A stretch of DNA of 64,000 nucleotides, taken from positions 62,001 through 126,000 of the forward strand of contig NZ_JABSNO010000002.1 of assembly GCF_013294015.1 (NCBI RefSeq), written 5' to 3'. The notes beneath the pieces are model-generated. The model was not told the origin of the DNA. It made no database searches and saw only the letters and a list, made by a program, of their open reading frames with translations. The stretch is from Frigoriflavimonas asaccharolytica (GTDB lineage: Bacteria; Bacteroidota; Bacteroidia; Flavobacteriales; Weeksellaceae). The position numbers were made by a program, and so were the translations under genes. Positions within the stretch are counted from its first letter, which is position 1. The number at the start of each line of letters is the position of its first letter. Positions 32,897 through 41,299 of this stretch are shown piece after piece.

Positions 32897-33544
32897 ATGA
32901 AAATGAATAAATTATTAATAATCAAACTGTTGATTTATGGCGCACTTGCCTATTTTATCTATTTGCTTTTTTTGATCACGATACAATATATTCCCATTAA
33001 TGATGAAGCGGGATTTTTGCTTATAAAACAGGAAGAAATAAAAATTCCATATTACAAAATATCTTTTTACGGCCATGTTTATACCAGTATTTTTGTAATT
33101 TGTTTAGGTTTTTTTCAATTTTCTACTACTATTAGAAAGCGGTTTTCCTTTATCCATAGATGGTTCGGAAAATTTTATATCTTTCTTATACTATTTATTG
33201 CTTCACCCACAGGTTTGATTATGGCTTACCATGCAAATGGCGGATTAATTTCACAAATTTCATTCATCCTATTATCAATTCTATGGTTTGTATTCACCTT
33301 AATGGCGCTTTTAAAAATAAAAATAAGACTATTTCTGCAACATAAAAATTTTATGATCAGAAGTTATGCACTCACGCTTTCTGCGGTCAGTTTGAGACTC
33401 TTTAAATTCTTAATCGTTTACTTTTTTGAGCTGCCACCAATGGATACTTATAAAATAGTTTCCATTTTAGGATGGACAATCAATCTTGCGATTGCAGAAT
33501 TGATTGTTTATAGTATGCGCATTACAAAATCGGCAAAAATTTAA
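32897..33544 (+). CDS. DUF2306-family membrane protein
   Basis: 215 residues with six predicted membrane spans. HRWFGKFYIFLILF and the paired His in HKNFMIRSYALTLSAVSLR fit the DUF2306 family, inner-membrane proteins of unknown role that resemble haem-binding membrane proteins. The ATG at 32897 abuts the upstream stop; a second ATG two codons on is possible. The gene overlaps its convergent neighbour by four bases (TTAA), with no terminator between. Confidence 0.8.
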   Translation: MKMNKLLIIKLLIYGALAYFIYLLFLITIQYIPINDEAGFLLIKQEEIKIPYYKISFYGHVYTSIFVICLGFFQFSTTIRKRFSFIHRWFGKFYIFLILFIASPTGLIMAYHANGGLISQISFILLSILWFVFTLMALLKIKIRLFLQHKNFMIRSYALTLSAVSLRLFKFLIVYFFELPPMDTYKIVSILGWTINLAIAELIVYSMRITKSAKI

Positions 33545-34767
33545 TCTTCTTTCTTCATCATTTTTAAAGAAAAGAAACCGAGCATGGCAATAATTACACC
33601 CATGATAATCCAAAGCCACAGTTTGTTTTTAAATAATGGTTCCGTGATTTCGGTAGCAGATTTATCAATTAAAATTTCGTTTCCTAAAGTTAAAGTCGAA
33701 ATGTTTTCCGGGATTTTATCTGCAAAATTGACAATGTCGAAGTTGGGTATTTCGGCATTTTTGTTTCCATAAACCAGAAAATAATCTGCGTCTTCTACAA
33801 ATCTTACATCCAATTGATTGGTAAAACCTTGTACTTTTATATCAGAAATATTTAAAATAGGATTGTTATTATTTTCAATGATGATTTTAAGTTTTTTTGC
33901 AGTAGTTGTGTTTAATGTAAATTCATTTTTATCTAATGAATTGAGCGTTCCATTTCCTATAGTTTCATAATTGTAAATCCAAGCTTTTTCCGTTTTTACG
34001 CTATCAGAAAGATATTGTATGCTAATTGGACGGTAAAAATCAAAATTATTATTTGCAGAAATTTTAATTAAACTTACAGGAACAGGTACATCTAATTCAA
34101 GATTTATTTCTGTTTGCTTGGCTTTTTTATTTTCAAAAATGCTTTGTTTTTGTATTTTAAAATCTCTGTACAAGCCAAGATTGCTTTCATTTAAAACCAA
34201 TTTCGCGCTTTTTAAGCCTACTTTTTCTTTTGTTTTTATAAAAATTCTATAATATTTATATTTGGATTCTGGAAAAAGCAACTTCGTAAATTGAAAATTT
34301 GTACTTCCATTTTTAATAGATAAAATCCGACTGTTTGCCAAGATTTTGAACCAATCTGTCTGGTCATTACTACCTTCTAGGTTTAGTTTCCAATCAAAAT
34401 TATCATTAGAAAATTGCAGATTGATGTCGTTTATAGTTTGGATAGATGGAATTTCGAATGTGTAAAAAGCACCTTCATTATTAAAAGATTGATTGATAAT
34501 TTTGAAGGGAATCTCATTTTTAATGATTGTTCTATCATTTTTCCGCAATATATATGCGGCTTCAATCGTATCTTTATTGGCTTTTAATCCAAAAATCCTG
34601 ATATCAGATAAATCCTGGGAAATTTTCCCATACATTTCATTCGGAATCGTGATTGTATGCCATTGGTTGGCTATTCCTTTCAATTCTCGTTTGTATTTGA
34701 AATCCTGCATTTGCCCAAAACACAGAGAACTTATCAAAATTAATATTGCAAAAAATTTAGTGTTCAT
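33541..34767 (-). CDS. DUF3999-family protein
   Basis: 408 residues from ATG 34767, with a signal peptide (MNTKFFAILILISSLCFGQ), a large beta-rich periplasmic part (FKYKRELKGIANQWHTITIP near the start, several jelly-roll-like strands) and one C-terminal membrane span (LWLWIIMGVIIAMLGFFSLK). It matches DUF3999, which in many bacteria is encoded next to DUF2339, as here. The function of the pair is unknown. The frame extends upstream to 34818, but that would add a basic stretch before the signal peptide. It overlaps the DUF2339 gene end by 11 bases. Confidence 0.85.
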   Translation of the reverse strand: MNTKFFAILILISSLCFGQMQDFKYKRELKGIANQWHTITIPNEMYGKISQDLSDIRIFGLKANKDTIEAAYILRKNDRTIIKNEIPFKIINQSFNNEGAFYTFEIPSIQTINDINLQFSNDNFDWKLNLEGSNDQTDWFKILANSRILSIKNGSTNFQFTKLLFPESKYKYYRIFIKTKEKVGLKSAKLVLNESNLGLYRDFKIQKQSIFENKKAKQTEINLELDVPVPVSLIKISANNNFDFYRPISIQYLSDSVKTEKAWIYNYETIGNGTLNSLDKNEFTLNTTTAKKLKIIIENNNNPILNISDIKVQGFTNQLDVRFVEDADYFLVYGNKNAEIPNFDIVNFADKIPENISTLTLGNEILIDKSATEITEPLFKNKLWLWIIMGVIIAMLGFFSLKMMKKED

Positions 34768-37144
34768 CTTCAATATTTTTAGGGTTTTCCATCGTATTTT
34801 CATCTTTTTCTTCCTCAAAAATAAGGTGTTTGTATTTATTATAAAGGAAAGAAATGATCAATAATAAAACACCGAGCGCAACGAAAAGTATCGTTTTAGA
34901 GATCGTTCCCATTTCGGAAATATCGTATAAAAATAATTTTATTAAAGTAATTCCGAACAAAATAATACCACCCAATCGGAAATATTGTTTCTTTTTCCAA
35001 ATGCCCAAACTGATGAGAAATAATGCGTAAACGCCCCACAAAATACTCAATCCTTGTTTGTAAACATCTGCATTTCCTGCAAGATCTAGCCAATTGATGA
35101 GCTCGCTACTTGCAAACCAAAGGATGGAAATATGTAGTAAACAATCAAATATTTTCGGAAATTTATAAGGTGCAAAATCTGTTCTATTATATTTGAATTG
35201 TACCATTGCTGCAAAAACGAAAAACGCCAAAGAGATGTATCTTATCAAAATAAAAAAGCTGCTCGCAGAAAAATATGGAGAGTTTTTAGGATTTAAATAA
35301 TCAAAACGCAATTCGCTCATTGCATACAAACTAGCTGTTAAAAATAATACACTAAACAATAGCAAAAATCCTCTGTTTACAGTTGCTAATAATGGATTTT
35401 TTAATCTGTATATATTCAGCAAACCTAAAATAGAAAAGAAAAATAATGAATAATTGGTCAGCCAAATATTTTTAAATTCAAAGTAAGAATAATCTTCGTA
35501 TGATGATCCTTTCACTACAATTAAACTTTTGTTGAATAGTTGATCCATATACATCGCAATTTCCGATTGGAAAATGAAATATGACAGTATGATAATTATC
35601 GCAGGCAATCCTACCAGAAATAATCTTCTCAATGCTCCATCTTCTGCAAATGGTGAAGGATATTTTTTATTTGTAAATAAGTAATAAATTAAAGAAAAAG
35701 CGCCTATGAATAATGCATTTGTAAGAAACATTATATTGAAGATGGGTGTACTGAATGCAGATTCTTCTTGATAAGATACATTTTCGTAGAAGAAATTGTT
35801 GTCTTGCCACAAACTGATGCATGCCAAAATCATCAAAATATAACTAAGCTTTTCGTAAACGGGAACATTTTTCGTTCGTCCGATCCAGAAGAGCAAAGTT
35901 GCTTGTCCTATCCACAATAGACTTACCCAATTACCATCCAACTGAACAGGAACTGCAATGGTAATGAAAACTAACACCAAGCCAGAAATTAAATAAAATA
36001 AATTTTTATCGGCTAATTTTCTTTTATAGATAAATGCACTTACCACAAAATGGATAATGGCGTTGAGCAACGTGAAAAGACCTAAAAGTTCTTCGCCATT
36101 TTTCAAATCCGTCATTAAGGCGAATCCTAAACCATAGAAGATAAAAGAATTAAACAAAAGAAAAATAATGTTTACAATTTCAAATTTTTCCTTTTTTATT
36201 AATTTGTATGCCAAAAAGCAAATGTAAAATTGCACAAAATAAATGCTAATGAAAATCCATGTGAGTTCGTAATGCAAATCAACTTTGAAAGAATCAATAA
36301 ACCAAGCAAGTACGATAATCCAAGTTAAAGCAAACGCAACATAGAAAAGAGATTTCCAATCTTTTTTGAAGGATAAAACCAGAATTCCTAAATTAATGAT
36401 CGCAATATAAGAAAACAAAATTTTCACATTTCCAGAGCCATCACTTAGCAAAAATGGAATGGCATAAGCACCTACCAAACCGATGTGCGCAATAATGGGT
36501 TTATCATATTTAAGCGCAGAGAGAACTGTGAATGCCGTGAATACAAACATTAAAATAAAGGCGACAGTTGGTGGCATCAAATCATAAAATGCGTAAGCAA
36601 AATAGGTGATAAAATACATAATCGCAATGGCACCACTTACCAAAACTGCACTATAATTCAAGTATTTGGCTTTTAATTTCATGCCAACTCCGAGAAGCGC
36701 AATACCTGCAACATATCCTAAAATAATTCTTGTTAAAGGACTGATTAAATCATTTTCTATGGAATATTTTGCGCCGATTGCAACTCCAATCACGGTGATT
36801 AAAATTCCAATTTTGTTGATGAGGTTTTCCCCTACAAATTTTTCTAAGCTAGACGTTGTTCTAGGTTTTTTTTGATTTTCTACAATTGGAGAAACAGGTA
36901 AACTTGGTGTAAATTGTTCTACTTTTTCATTACCGAAAACTATTTTTGGTTCAGAAATATCTGGAATTTCTGCAAGGATTGGCACATTTTCAACAAATTC
37001 GGCTGATTCCAAATCTTCATCATTCCTAATAAAATAAATTTCATTTTGCAATTGTTGAATTTCCTGAAAATATTGTTCATGCCTTTCCAAAAGTACATCC
37101 AATTGCGATTGCAGTTGGTTTATTTTATCCAAATTGTTTCCCAT
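34757..37144 (-). CDS. DUF2339-family polytopic membrane protein
   Basis: 795 residues. Residues 1-50 form a coiled coil (starts MGNNLDKINQLQSQLDVL), 50-110 a Pro/Glu-rich linker, and the rest more than twenty predicted membrane spans, with the family segment SSLEKFVGENLINKIGILI at the start of the membrane part. DUF2339 proteins sit in the inner membrane; their job is unknown. Overlapping gene ends couple it to the DUF3999 gene, whose product has a large periplasmic part, so the two probably form one complex. Confidence 0.87.
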   Translation of the reverse strand: MGNNLDKINQLQSQLDVLLERHEQYFQEIQQLQNEIYFIRNDEDLESAEFVENVPILAEIPDISEPKIVFGNEKVEQFTPSLPVSPIVENQKKPRTTSSLEKFVGENLINKIGILITVIGVAIGAKYSIENDLISPLTRIILGYVAGIALLGVGMKLKAKYLNYSAVLVSGAIAIMYFITYFAYAFYDLMPPTVAFILMFVFTAFTVLSALKYDKPIIAHIGLVGAYAIPFLLSDGSGNVKILFSYIAIINLGILVLSFKKDWKSLFYVAFALTWIIVLAWFIDSFKVDLHYELTWIFISIYFVQFYICFLAYKLIKKEKFEIVNIIFLLFNSFIFYGLGFALMTDLKNGEELLGLFTLLNAIIHFVVSAFIYKRKLADKNLFYLISGLVLVFITIAVPVQLDGNWVSLLWIGQATLLFWIGRTKNVPVYEKLSYILMILACISLWQDNNFFYENVSYQEESAFSTPIFNIMFLTNALFIGAFSLIYYLFTNKKYPSPFAEDGALRRLFLVGLPAIIIILSYFIFQSEIAMYMDQLFNKSLIVVKGSSYEDYSYFEFKNIWLTNYSLFFFSILGLLNIYRLKNPLLATVNRGFLLLFSVLFLTASLYAMSELRFDYLNPKNSPYFSASSFFILIRYISLAFFVFAAMVQFKYNRTDFAPYKFPKIFDCLLHISILWFASSELINWLDLAGNADVYKQGLSILWGVYALFLISLGIWKKKQYFRLGGIILFGITLIKLFLYDISEMGTISKTILFVALGVLLLIISFLYNKYKHLIFEEEKDENTMENPKNIEDEH

Positions 37145-37313
37145 GTTTTTATTTGAAAATTCTATTTTTGTAAAAGCGAATGTACGAAGAATTGCTATTC
37201 TATTAAAAATTAAATTTTATTATGCTGAAAATGATGAAGTTTAAATGTAATCATGGAATAATTTTTGAAGGTTGGAATCTACAATATTTCATATATTCGC
37301 TACTTATAAAGAA

Positions 37314-37688
37314 TTGAAAAAGCAATTAGCCATATTATTCACCATTTTCTATTTCGGATTTTCATCTGGAATGGTTTTTAATGTACATTATTGTTTAGAT
37401 AAAATTTTCGTTTCTACTGCAAGTTCAAATTCATGTAAACTTTGCGGCACAAAAGAAAAGAAAGATTGTTGCAAAAGCGAAGCAAAGTTTTTTAAGGCAG
37501 ATCCAGCACAAAAAGCAGACGTATCTTTTATTTCGGATACAATTTTCTTTGCCGAAATTTCTCAAATTTATTCTGCGGACTTCCCATTTTCAGCCATGCA
37601 GCGCAATGAATTTATCATTGATAGCAATGCGCCACCAGATAGGCTGAAAGTTCCATTATTTATCACTTACTGTAATTTTAGAATTTAA
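37314..37688 (+). CDS. HYC_CC_PP-family small secreted protein
   Basis: The family is named after three motifs that are all present: HYC (VHYCLDK), CC (KKDCCKSE) and PP (NAPPDR). It occurs beside copper-handling genes in Bacteroidota, and the Cys and His residues suggest metal binding; the function is not proven. The frame starts at TTG 37272, but TTG 37314 gives a clean signal peptide (KKQLAILFTIFYFGFSSG) and I use it (124 residues). No ATG is available before the HYC motif. First gene of the copper cluster. Confidence 0.82.
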   Translation: MKKQLAILFTIFYFGFSSGMVFNVHYCLDKIFVSTASSNSCKLCGTKEKKDCCKSEAKFFKADPAQKADVSFISDTIFFAEISQIYSADFPFSAMQRNEFIIDSNAPPDRLKVPLFITYCNFRI

Positions 37689-37781
37689 AATAGACCAATC
37701 ATTTTTCTACTGAAAAATGATTATTTCCTGTGTCCAAATTTCTGGACAAATTCTATTTTATAACAATCTAAAATTATTACA

Positions 37782-38252
37782 ATGAAAAAATTAATTTTCA
37801 CAGCCTTATTTTCTATATTTTCAATCCTAAATTTATCTGCTCAAACATATGATGCTTCAATTTCAAAATTGTATCAGAACTATTTGAATATTAAAACTGC
37901 ATTGGTATCAGATGATACTGATGAAGCCTCAAAATCTGCAGACCTTTTTCTAAAATCTGCTTCCATGGTGGATTACAAAATTTTATCCGAAGGTAATTTG
38001 GATATTTTAAGAATAGACGCTACAAAAATCGCAGAAAGTAGAAGTATAGCAACTCAAAGAGAGGTTTTCACCAATTTATCCAAAAATATGATTTGGCTGA
38101 CCAAAAAATTCAAATTGGCAGATCAATCTGTATTCATTCAATATTGTCCAATGGCAGATGCAAGTTGGCTAAGCGCTGAAAAGGAAATTAAAAATCCTTT
38201 CTATGGTTCATCTATGCTTTCTTGCGGCAGTGTGAAATCTGAATTGAAATAA
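37782..38252 (+). CDS. DUF3347-family secreted protein (copper cluster)
   Basis: 156 residues with a signal peptide (MKKLIFTALFSIFSILNLSAQ). The mature part is helical and matches DUF3347 (YQNYLNIKTALVSDD, and near the end QYCPMADASWLS with the CPM motif). In Bacteroidota this domain also occurs fused to or near CusB-type efflux adaptors and copper proteins, and Cys and Met of CPM are likely Cu ligands. It lies 93 bases after the HYC_CC_PP gene and 124 before DUF305, all on one strand. Confidence 0.85.
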   Translation: MKKLIFTALFSIFSILNLSAQTYDASISKLYQNYLNIKTALVSDDTDEASKSADLFLKSASMVDYKILSEGNLDILRIDATKIAESRSIATQREVFTNLSKNMIWLTKKFKLADQSVFIQYCPMADASWLSAEKEIKNPFYGSSMLSCGSVKSELK

Positions 38253-38376
38253 ATTTTTTTAATTCCAATTTTCTAAATTTTTTCGCGGACTTGGTAGATA
38301 ATGCAGATATTAAAATTGATGGTCTGCATTGTCTTCAATTTTCGTGTGAGTTTAATTCTAAAAATGATATATCAAA

Positions 38377-38853
38377 ATGAATACAAATAATAATTCCCAA
38401 AATCCATATCCAAAATTTTTCTTGATGCTCGCTGCGTCATTCATCATCATGTACATCGTCATGTATTTCAATACCTATGAATTCGATCATGTTTATTTCA
38501 GCATGACAAGATTTTATATGACGTGTTTAATGATTGCTTGCATGGCTTTGTTAATGCTAGGTTTTATGCTAAAGATGTATACTAATAAAAGAAAAAATAT
38601 TTCAATAGTAGTTGGTAGTCTGGTGCTTTTCTTTTGTTCGCTGTTCTTAGTTAGGGCACAAAGTCCGATAGTAGGAGATATTCTTTGGATGAAAGCCATG
38701 ATTCCACACCATTCAATTGCTATTTTAACAAGTGAACGGGCAGATATTAAAGATGCAGAAGTGAAAAGATTAGCAGAGAGTATTGTTGCTGCTCAGAAAA
38801 AAGAAATCATTGAAATGAAGGCCATGATAAAACGACTAGAAAATGAAAAATAA
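38377..38853 (+). CDS. DUF305-family membrane protein (copper cluster)
   Basis: 158 residues. Three membrane spans (about 11-30, 40-62, 72-92) followed by a DUF305 segment: ILWMKAMIPHHSIAIL with the conserved M/HH metal-type motif, then an amphipathic helix (AQKKEIIEMKAMIKRLE). DUF305 proteins are ferritin-like small helical proteins often linked to copper. The stop overlaps the start region of the multicopper oxidase gene by 11 bases, so they are co-translated. Confidence 0.85.
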   Translation: MNTNNNSQNPYPKFFLMLAASFIIMYIVMYFNTYEFDHVYFSMTRFYMTCLMIACMALLMLGFMLKMYTNKRKNISIVVGSLVLFFCSLFLVRAQSPIVGDILWMKAMIPHHSIAILTSERADIKDAEVKRLAESIVAAQKKEIIEMKAMIKRLENEK

Positions 38854-41200
38854 AATGAAAATTAAATACACCTTTCTTCTCGTTTTTCTAATTTTCTACA
38901 ATGGTTTTGCTCAAATGACGGAAATGAAAATGAATGCAAATAAAACCGAAAAAACCAACGAATTTGGCGATATTTCTTTCAGCGGAAAAACAGTTCGTTA
39001 TGATTTGTATGTAAAAGATACTTTAGTCAATTTTACTGGCAAACCATCTCGAGCAATCGCTATCAATGGAAGATTGCAAGCACCAACATTATATTTCACA
39101 GAAGGAGATACAGCAGAAATATATTTACACAATGAATTGAAAGAAAACACCGGACTGCATTGGCATGGTGTAATTTTACCAAATGAAATGGATGGTGTTC
39201 CATATCTCACCACAAAACCTATAAAACTGGGTGAAACGCATCTTTATAAATTTAGAATTTCCCAAAATGGAACGTATTGGTATCATTCTCACGAAGGAAC
39301 TCAAGAGCAAATCGGTATGAATGGAATTCTTGTTTTTAATAAAAGACAAACTCAATATAGCAAAAAATACAATGCAGATATACCTGTACTTCTGGGTGAG
39401 TGGACAGATGAAAATCCCAAACAAATAATGCGAAGATTGCACATGGATCAAGGCGATTGGTGGGCAATAAAGAAAAGAACGGTGCAAAGTTATTCCGAAG
39501 CTATTGGTAAAGGTTATTTTAAAACCAAACTATTGAATGAATGGAAACGCATGGAAGCAATGGATGTAAGTGATGTTTATTATAATAATTTTCTCATAAA
39601 TGGCGCAGTTTCATCAGATTATAAAAACTTAAAAGCTGGCGACAGAGTTCGTTTGCGTGTAGCAAATGGTGCTTCATCTTCTTATTTTTGGTTAAATTTT
39701 GGTGGCGGAAAAATTACAGTAATTGGAAGCGATGGAAATGAAACAGAACCTGTAGAAGTTGATCGTTTAATTGTAGGAGTTTCTGAATCTTATGATATTG
39801 AAGTGACTATTCCGGAAAATAAAAGTTTTGAATTTCGTGCGACTTCTGAAGATCGGCAAGGTTTTGCTTCGCTATATTTAGGAACAGGAGAAAAAATAAA
39901 TGCACCAGATTTACCCAGATTAAATTTATTTGAGGGTATGAAAATGATGAACGGAATGATGAAAATGAGCGGAAACATGAAGCCGATGACCATGAAAATG
40001 GGAAACCAAGTAATGGACATGAATGAAGTAATGTATCCTGAATTACCAGAAAGTCAAAAGATGAAAACCATGAAACACATGAATGAAATGATGGGTGAAA
40101 AAACTGATATGAAAATGAAGGATGGCAAAATGGAAATGGATCATAGCAAAATGACCATGAAATCTGACGCAATGAACATTGGAGATTCCGAACAAAAAAC
40201 CATCAAAAGATTGAATTATAATATGTTGAAAGCAACTTTTAAAACCGCTTTACCAATCGAAAATGTGAAGCAACTTAATTTTACTTTGGAGGGAAATATG
40301 CGCAATTATCTTTGGACTTTAGATAATGAAACCGTAGCAGAAAGTGATAAAATTTTGATAAAGAAAGGCGAAGTTGTGAGAATTACGATGTACAATAATT
40401 CTATGATGCGCCACCCAATGCACCTTCACGGTCATGATTTTCGATTGATAAATTCCAAAGGAGACTATGCACCTTTGAAAAATGTAATTGATGTTTCTCC
40501 AATGGAAACCGTAACGATAGAGTTTGCTGCCAATCAAGATGGAGATTGGTTTTTCCATTGCCATATTTTGTATCATATGATGACTGGAATGGGGAGAGTT
40601 TTTTCATACGAAAATTCTGCGCCAAATCCAGATCTTCCTAATAAAGTAGAATCTTATAGAAAATTTATTAATACCAATAGAATGATCAATACAACAGCAA
40701 TGTTGGATCTTTCTTTGAATAAATTTCATGCAGAAAACATGACGATGCTCGGTTCTAGATGGATGAATATGAATGAATTGCATAGTAATTATGATTTCAC
40801 GCATTATGAAGGAAGCGTGAAAGTCGGTAGATTTTTAGGGAAATACCAATGGGCAATGCCTTATGTAGGTTTTAGAACTTACAAAACACATGAGATGCAA
40901 AAAACCTGGTTTAAACAAGAAGTAAAACCAAAAAATAAAAATGTTGCAATTGCAGGTATTCGATATATTCTACCAATGCTCGTAATGGCGGATGCAAGTG
41001 TAGACCAAAATGGTAAAATTGTTTTAGATTTAAGTCGAGAAAATATTCCAATTTCGCCAAGAGTACGTGGAAATTTTTCCGTAAATTCCGATAAAGAATT
41101 TGATTTTGGCTTGAAATATATTTTGCAGAAATGGGTTTCTATTTCCAGTAATTATGATAGCGAATATGGTTTTGGTGCAGGTCTTACTTTTATGTATTAA
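38843..41200 (+). CDS. Multicopper oxidase (CopA-like) with Met-rich insert and CopB-like C-terminus
   Basis: Periplasmic or outer-membrane copper oxidase, probably oxidising Cu(I) for copper tolerance. Signal peptide (to about residue 24, ending GFAQ). All four copper-ligand regions are present: LHWHGVILPNE, WYHSHEGTQEQ, HPMHLHGHDFR and WFFHCHILYHMMTGM. Residues 370-446 are very Met-rich, as in CopA proteins. After the oxidase part, residues ~620-785 look like a CopB-type outer-membrane beta-barrel part (YEGSVKVGRFLGKYQWAMPY, WVSISSNYDSEYGFGAGL) ending in Tyr. 785 residues is longer than a plain CopA. An ATG at 38855 is an alternative start, four codons later. Confidence 0.92.
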   Translation: MKNKMKIKYTFLLVFLIFYNGFAQMTEMKMNANKTEKTNEFGDISFSGKTVRYDLYVKDTLVNFTGKPSRAIAINGRLQAPTLYFTEGDTAEIYLHNELKENTGLHWHGVILPNEMDGVPYLTTKPIKLGETHLYKFRISQNGTYWYHSHEGTQEQIGMNGILVFNKRQTQYSKKYNADIPVLLGEWTDENPKQIMRRLHMDQGDWWAIKKRTVQSYSEAIGKGYFKTKLLNEWKRMEAMDVSDVYYNNFLINGAVSSDYKNLKAGDRVRLRVANGASSSYFWLNFGGGKITVIGSDGNETEPVEVDRLIVGVSESYDIEVTIPENKSFEFRATSEDRQGFASLYLGTGEKINAPDLPRLNLFEGMKMMNGMMKMSGNMKPMTMKMGNQVMDMNEVMYPELPESQKMKTMKHMNEMMGEKTDMKMKDGKMEMDHSKMTMKSDAMNIGDSEQKTIKRLNYNMLKATFKTALPIENVKQLNFTLEGNMRNYLWTLDNETVAESDKILIKKGEVVRITMYNNSMMRHPMHLHGHDFRLINSKGDYAPLKNVIDVSPMETVTIEFAANQDGDWFFHCHILYHMMTGMGRVFSYENSAPNPDLPNKVESYRKFINTNRMINTTAMLDLSLNKFHAENMTMLGSRWMNMNELHSNYDFTHYEGSVKVGRFLGKYQWAMPYVGFRTYKTHEMQKTWFKQEVKPKNKNVAIAGIRYILPMLVMADASVDQNGKIVLDLSRENIPISPRVRGNFSVNSDKEFDFGLKYILQKWVSISSNYDSEYGFGAGLTFMY

Positions 41201-41225
41201 TTGTCGCTTCAAATTTTTAATCCTG

Positions 41226-41267
41226 AAATAAAGCCGTCTCATATTAAATGAAACGGCTTTATTTTTT
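41226..41267. terminator. Bidirectional terminator between multicopper oxidase and TonB receptor
   Basis: AAATAAAGCCGT (41226-41237) pairs perfectly with ACGGCTTTATTT (41253-41264), with further TCAT/ATGA pairing inside and T-rich sequence following. Confidence 0.9.
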
Positions 41268-41299
41268 TATTTAAACAAGAATTTAAAATTTAAAATATT

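Noticed and set aside
34768-34818. Longer start for the DUF3999 protein
   Set aside because: It would put a Lys/Arg-rich stretch before a normal signal peptide.
39176-40172. Minus-strand ORFs of 100-120 codons inside the multicopper oxidase gene
   Set aside because: They arise from the Met- and His-rich codon composition of the sense gene and encode low-complexity peptides.
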